From an uncultured Balneolaceae bacterium (GTDB lineage Bacteria; Bacteroidota; Rhodothermia; Balneolales; Balneolaceae), in contig CALJMB010000106.1 in assembly GCA_937982515.1 (NCBI GenBank), positions 1 to 9,147 of the forward strand: a stretch of 9,147 bases of DNA, read 5' to 3'. The notes beneath the pieces were generated by a model that was given only the letters and a program-made list of their open reading frames with translations, made no database searches and was not told the DNA's origin. The translations under genes were made by a program, and so were the position numbers. Of this stretch, positions 6,019 through 9,147 are shown piece by piece. Each line of letters starts with the position of its first letter. Positions within the stretch are counted from its first letter, which is position 1.

Positions 6019-6558
6019 ATGGTCAGAAGAAAAATATATTTTTGGATGGAGCGGCTGCAGATCAATCCGGCAGAGCGGAAAGCCGTTTCCCTGTTGTTGG
6101 GATTACTCGTCATTTTCGCAACAGTGAATGGAGTTCTCAAACAAAGCGCTCCGTTCGATGAAACCTATTATGCCGGGCTGGATGAAGCGTTTGAACAACG
6201 GGCTGCTTTAGTTAAACAGAAAGAAGAGAAACTGCGGGCCCGCTATCAACCGGGGCGTTCGGCGCCCCTTCTTATAGCCGCTGATACGCTGGAAGATGAC
6301 AGCCTGGAAGCCAAAGACAATCGCGCGCAGCCAGAACAGGAGGCATCCGACCGGATTAATATAAACACGGCAAATGCCGGGCAGCTGGAAACCTTGCCGG
6401 GTATCGGTCCGGTTTACGCACGGCGTATCATAGAATACCGCACTAAAAACGGGCCGTTCACCACAGTGGAAGAGCTGATACAGATTAAAGGAATCGGGAA
6501 AAAGAGGTTGGAAAAGTTAAAACCATTTGTCAAACTAGAGGGGGTCAACTTAGAATAA
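6019..6558 (+). CDS. Membrane-anchored ComEA-like helix-hairpin-helix DNA-binding protein
   Basis: A 179-residue protein with a short basic N-terminus (MVRRK), one membrane helix at about 22-40 (AVSLLLGLLVIFATVNGVL), a charged, probably coiled-coil stalk (about 47-80), a disordered acidic linker (88-112), and a ComEA-type helix-hairpin-helix domain (113-172). The domain has ININTANA (113-120), hairpin LPGIGPVYARRIIEYR (126-141) and second hairpin IKGIGKKRLEKLKPF (156-170). The family binds DNA non-specifically; anchored ComEA proteins take part in DNA uptake during competence. Topology predicts the domain on the far side of the inner membrane. The start has an unusually strong AGGAGG (6009-6014) 4 nt before ATG. 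It ends 12 bp before porX, so the two are probably one transcript. No other competence gene is visible, so a role in uptake is not assured. Confidence 0.88.
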   Translation: MVRRKIYFWMERLQINPAERKAVSLLLGLLVIFATVNGVLKQSAPFDETYYAGLDEAFEQRAALVKQKEEKLRARYQPGRSAPLLIAADTLEDDSLEAKDNRAQPEQEASDRININTANAGQLETLPGIGPVYARRIIEYRTKNGPFTTVEELIQIKGIGKKRLEKLKPFVKLEGVNLE

Positions 6559-6570
6559 ACACTTATTTCA

Positions 6571-8124
6571 ATGGCAAATCGCATTTTATGGGCTGACGAT
6601 GAAATTGATCAGCTGAAGCCGCACATCATTTTTCTGGAAAATAAAGGTTTTGATATCACTCCCGTCAGCAACGGAGAGGATGCGATTACCCTCATCGGGG
6701 AACAGGCTTTCGATCTTATTTTTCTGGATGAACAGATGCCGGGTATGGACGGGCTTACCACGCTTAACAAGATCAAGCAGATACAACCTTCCCTTCCCGT
6801 GGTGATGATTACCAAGAGCGAAGAGGAATCGATTATGGAAGATGCCATTGGCGGGAAGATTTCCGACTATCTGATCAAGCCCGTAAACCCTAATCAGATA
6901 CTACTGACGGTAAAACGCATTCTGGAAAAGAAGCGCATTCAGAGCGAGAAGTCCGCCCAGTCTTATCTGCAAAACTTCAATAACATATCGGAACGTATCA
7001 GGCAGAATACCAGCTGGGAGGAATGGATACAGATATACAGGCAGCTCACCCACTGGAATATCGATCTGGAGGCAGGTGAAGAGTCGCTGCTGCAGGTACT
7101 GTCTGACCAATACCAGGAAGCCAACAGAATGTTCGGACGGTATATCGGGCAGGAGTACCGAAGCTGGCTTTCCCGGGAAATCACAGAACGTCCCGTTCTT
7201 TCGATCGATGTGATGGACCGGTACGTGTTGCCACACGTTAAAGAGGGACGGACAACCCTGTTCTTTGTCATTGATTGTATGAGGTACGACCAATGGCTGG
7301 TTTTTGAAAACCTGCTGACCGACTACTACACCATCGAAACAGATTTTTATTACTCTATTCTGCCCACCGCCACTCCCTATTCGAGGAATGCCATCTTTTC
7401 CGGTCTGTATCCACTGGAGATTGAACATATCTACCCGGATTTATGGCATCAGGGTGAAGACGAAACCTCACTCAATCAATACGAAAAAGAGCTGCTCGAA
7501 AAACAGCTGGAACGCAAAGGGTATGGGTTGAGCGTAAAATATGAGAAAGTGTTGAATATAGAGGAAGGGCGGCGCATTACCGACCATATTTTAAACTACA
7601 CGCAGGTTCCGTTAAGCACTTTCGTGTATAATTTTGTGGATACGCTGGTTCATTCCCGGTCGGATTCCGACATCCTCAAGGAAATCGCGCCGGATGTTCC
7701 GGCCTTTCGGGCTCTGACAGAAACCTGGTTCAGGCACTCTTCACTGCACGAGATTTTCAAGACGCTGGCCGAGGAAGAGGTGGTCATCATCGTAACCAGC
7801 GATCACGGAGCTGTCCGCGCCCTTCGGGATACCAAAGTGTACGGGGACAAGGAGACCTCTACCAGCCTGCGTTACAAGTTCGGACGCAATCTCAAATCAG
7901 ATAGCAGCGATGCCATCATCATTGATAATCCGGAAGAGTATCAGCTTCCGAGACCGGGCCTGGTTAACAATTACATTGTAGCGAAAGAAGACTATTACTT
8001 TGTCTACCCCACTAACTACCATCGCTATCAGAATCGGTACAGAGATACCTTTCTGCACGGCGGGGCCAGTATGGAGGAAATGATTCTTCCGGTTGCCACA
8101 CTGCGGCCCCGGGCGCTTGTTTAG
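6571..8124 (+). CDS. porX: PorX: response regulator fused to PglZ/alkaline-phosphatase-superfamily domain, T9SS regulator
   Basis: A 517-residue cytoplasmic regulator. Residues 1-120 are a receiver domain: acidic pocket Asp9/Asp10, phosphoacceptor Asp53 (FLDEQMPGMDG), Thr81 and Lys103 (LIKPVNP). A helical linker covers about 125-220. The PglZ domain (about 225-515) keeps a complete set of likely metal ligands: Asp235 (VIDCMRYDQW), Thr266 or Thr268 (LPTATPYSR), Asp357 and His361 (NFVDTLVHSRSD), Asp411 and His412 (TSDHGA), and His497 (FLHGGASMEE). In Bacteroidota, PorX works with histidine kinase PorY to control type IX secretion genes, and the PglZ domain has been reported to act as a phosphodiesterase on oligonucleotides. 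No porY lies in this window. Length and domain order match known PorX. It follows the helix-hairpin-helix gene by 12 bp; tsaE follows after 149 bp containing a repeat hairpin, and a porX-tsaE neighbourhood is common in Bacteroidota (from memory). Confidence 0.95.
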   Translation: MANRILWADDEIDQLKPHIIFLENKGFDITPVSNGEDAITLIGEQAFDLIFLDEQMPGMDGLTTLNKIKQIQPSLPVVMITKSEEESIMEDAIGGKISDYLIKPVNPNQILLTVKRILEKKRIQSEKSAQSYLQNFNNISERIRQNTSWEEWIQIYRQLTHWNIDLEAGEESLLQVLSDQYQEANRMFGRYIGQEYRSWLSREITERPVLSIDVMDRYVLPHVKEGRTTLFFVIDCMRYDQWLVFENLLTDYYTIETDFYYSILPTATPYSRNAIFSGLYPLEIEHIYPDLWHQGEDETSLNQYEKELLEKQLERKGYGLSVKYEKVLNIEEGRRITDHILNYTQVPLSTFVYNFVDTLVHSRSDSDILKEIAPDVPAFRALTETWFRHSSLHEIFKTLAEEEVVIIVTSDHGAVRALRDTKVYGDKETSTSLRYKFGRNLKSDSSDAIIIDNPEEYQLPRPGLVNNYIVAKEDYYFVYPTNYHRYQNRYRDTFLHGGASMEEMILPVATLRPRALV

Positions 8125-8156
8125 TTAGATTATTTAAAATTTAGGATAGGATTATG

Positions 8157-8219
8157 TCTCCCCTCAAGGGGAGATTTCTGAGAAGTTCACTCTTATACTG
8201 AACTCACGCCAAATATTAA
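8157..8219. repeat. REP-like hairpin repeat, copy B
   Basis: Perfect 7-bp stem TCTCCCC (8157-8163) / GGGGAGA (8168-8174) with loop TCAA, then after 26 nt AACTCACGCCAAATATTAA (8201-8219). The trailing motif matches copy A in 14 of 19 positions. It sits 32 bp after the porX stop and could slow transcription or protect the porX 3' end, although no long T-tract follows. Confidence 0.55.
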
Positions 8220-8242
8220 TGGAATTCTCCTCTATAAGCTTT

Positions 8243-8250
8243 TATCTTTG
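8243..8250 (+). promoter_or_regulatory. Candidate -7 promoter element for tsaE
   Basis: TATCTTTG matches the Bacteroidota -7 consensus TAnnTTTG exactly and lies 23 bp before ATG 8274, downstream of repeat copy B. No TTG or TTTG is present at the expected -33 distance, so this is half a promoter. It suggests tsaE can be transcribed independently of porX. Confidence 0.35.
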
Positions 8251-8273
8251 TTTCTTTTAATGAAGCACATGAT

Positions 8274-8690
8274 ATGGAGCACAAATGGATAAGCCATTCC
8301 GTTGCAGAGACAAAGCGGATAGCCCGGGAGTTCGCGAAAACCCTTGAAGAAGGGGCCGTGGTGTGTCTGGAGGGAGGTCTGGGCGCCGGTAAGACTCACT
8401 TTGTAAAAGGAATGGCAGCTGCATTTGATATTGATGAAAATATGGTGCACTCTCCAACGTTTACGCTTATCCATGAATACACGGGAACGATTCCATTGTA
8501 TCATTTTGATTGCTATCGTCTGGAGTCTGTTGAAGAAGCTTTGGAGATAGGCGCAGAAGAATATTTTTATGGCGAAGGCGTTTCTGTGATCGAATGGCCG
8601 GAACGGATCAGGGAGATAATCCCGGAACAATCAATCTGGATAACGATAGAATCACTGGGTAATTCAAAACGAAAAATTGTCATAAGGTAA
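8274..8690 (+). CDS. tsaE: tRNA threonylcarbamoyladenosine biosynthesis ATPase TsaE
   Basis: A 138-residue cytoplasmic P-loop ATPase needed, with TsaB and TsaD, to transfer threonylcarbamoyl to A37 of ANN-decoding tRNAs (t6A). The Walker A motif is GGLGAGKT (34-41). The family signature SPTFTLIHEY spans 60-69, followed by LYHFDCYRL (75-83) with Asp79 and the C-terminal VIEWPERI (105-112). Length is close to the usual 140-160 residues with a short C-terminus. ATG 8274 gives the usual short N-terminal lead before the P-loop; an ATG at 8260 is out of frame. tsaB and tsaD are not in the window. It lies between porX and a small unknown gene that begins 30 bp after its stop and may be co-transcribed. 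Confidence 0.94.
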   Translation: MEHKWISHSVAETKRIAREFAKTLEEGAVVCLEGGLGAGKTHFVKGMAAAFDIDENMVHSPTFTLIHEYTGTIPLYHFDCYRLESVEEALEIGAEEYFYGEGVSVIEWPERIREIIPEQSIWITIESLGNSKRKIVIR

Positions 8691-8720
8691 AAAGATAGAT
8701 AATCTCATATATTTGGATGT

Positions 8721-8999
8721 ATGGCGGCTAACAAATTATCATATCGGCTGGACCGGCTTCCGGTAATATATCCTTACCACCGGCGCGCGCAAAACAATAT
8801 TCAACCGGGCGACCTCGTCTACTACGGCCCCTGTCCGGAGTATTATGGCATCGGCGAAGTTGTGCGTCTGCTTGAAGGGTTTTGCATTGTGGATTTCCGG
8901 GGAACCGGTCTGCTAAACATCCAGAAAGACGCCATGTCTATCAAATATCTCATTCCCATCCACAAACTGAACCTGGGGCACATTCTTAAAAGCACGTGA
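8721..8999 (+). CDS. Conserved-looking small protein of unknown function (92 aa)
   Basis: I do not recognise this family. The 92-residue product is soluble, with no signal peptide or membrane helix, a basic N-terminus (ANKLSYRLDRLPVIYPYHRR), and a central beta-rich part: PGDLVYYGPCPEYYGIGEVVRL (29-50), then FCIVDFRGTGLLNIQKDAM (54-72), ending in a helix-prone tail IPIHKLNLGHIL. The middle segment has the rhythm of a small SH3-like or KOW-like barrel as in nucleic-acid-binding proteins; this is only a resemblance. It begins 30 bp after tsaE, and TATATTTG (8708-8715) lies just before the ATG but too close to serve as an ordinary promoter. Codon use looks like its neighbours, so it is likely a real gene. 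Confidence 0.65.
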   Translation: MAANKLSYRLDRLPVIYPYHRRAQNNIQPGDLVYYGPCPEYYGIGEVVRLLEGFCIVDFRGTGLLNIQKDAMSIKYLIPIHKLNLGHILKST

Positions 9000-9042
9000 A
9001 TGACAGCAGGATTGGTATCGGTTCTGGCTGACGGTTAGCTGT

Positions 9043-9073
9043 GCCACAAAGATTTACAAAGGAGACGCAGAGG
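9043..9073 (+). repeat. 'GCCACAAAG...' repeat arm
   Basis: GCCACAAAGATTTACAAAGG followed by AGACGCAGAGG. It begins with the same GCCACAAA as the arm at 1996-2014 and has the A-rich, G-periodic look of the widespread 'CCACAAAGACACAAAGG' intergenic repeat. It lies 43 bp after the 92-residue gene. Nothing coding is visible from 9000 to the window end. Confidence 0.4.
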
Positions 9074-9106
9074 TGCCCGGTTCTATGTCGTGCCTCATCT
9101 GGACAA

Positions 9107-9137
9107 CCCCCTTAATCTCCCTTTGTTAAGGGGGAGA
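9107..9137. repeat. REP-like hairpin repeat, copy C
   Basis: Perfect 9-bp inverted repeat CCCCCTTAA (9107-9115) / TTAAGGGGG (9126-9134) with a 10-nt loop containing TCTCCC, followed by AGAGG. It is related in style to copies A and B (C-rich arm, G-rich arm, TCTCCC/GGGGAGA content) but is not the same sequence. The window ends ten bases later, so its trailing part is not visible. Confidence 0.5.
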
Positions 9138-9147
9138 GGTCTATGCC

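Noticed and set aside
6901..7428. Minus-strand open frame inside porX
   Set aside because: porX is clearly coding with a full set of active-site residues; this frame is a shadow.
8708..8715. TATATTTG as a promoter for the 92-residue gene
   Set aside because: It matches TAnnTTTG but lies only 5 bp before the ATG and has no -33 partner at the right distance, so it would need a leaderless transcript.
1..9147. CRISPR arrays, tRNA or rRNA genes, insertion sequences, prophage genes
   Set aside because: No regularly spaced direct repeats, cloverleaf-like segment, transposase or integrase motif was seen on either strand by eye.

Overview
The window looks like a chromosomal segment from a member of the wider Bacteroidota/Balneolota/Rhodothermota group. 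Four observations support this. A secreted protein ends in a type IX secretion (T9SS) sorting domain with the 'QNYPNPFN' signature. The T9SS regulator PorX (response regulator fused to a PglZ phosphatase-like domain) is followed by tsaE. One promoter fits the Bacteroidota consensus (TTTG, 19 nt, TAnnTTTG). Most genes lack a strong Shine-Dalgarno sequence. The 'YPNPFN' form of the sorting domain and the moderate GC content make a Balneola- or Rhodothermus-like lineage my best guess, but this is inference.

Layout from left to right. A minus-strand gene (154-1917) encodes a secreted HExxH metalloprotease-like protein with a T9SS tail. It is divergent from trhO (2164-3138), a tRNA U34 hydroxylase. 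trhO converges with a minus-strand ECF-type sigma factor (3158-3892). That sigma factor is divergent from two small membrane proteins: a four-helix protein with an internal duplication (3976-4314) and a DUF2231 protein (4327-4782). A minus-strand alpha/beta hydrolase (4923-5747) follows. The plus-strand block 6019-8999 holds a membrane-anchored ComEA-like helix-hairpin-helix protein, porX, tsaE and an unrecognised 92-residue protein.

Almost every gene boundary carries short inverted or dispersed repeats of at least three types: 'CCACAAAnnCACGG', 'ACACGGAT...ATCCGTGT', and REP-like 'TCTCCCC...GGGGAGA' hairpins. One pair of arms forms the 3' ends of both trhO and the sigma-factor gene. No rRNA, tRNA, CRISPR array, transposase or phage gene was seen, and no stretch longer than about 300 bases lacks a gene.

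Functional links. PorX is the known output regulator of T9SS, and the 587-residue protease carries the C-terminal signal that T9SS recognises, so regulator and a probable substrate lie in the same 9 kb. TrhO and TsaE both modify the tRNA anticodon region (position 34, and t6A at position 37). The most open questions are the ECF sigma factor with no visible anti-sigma gene beside His-containing small membrane proteins, and the two-gene unit joining a ComEA-like membrane DNA-binding protein to porX.
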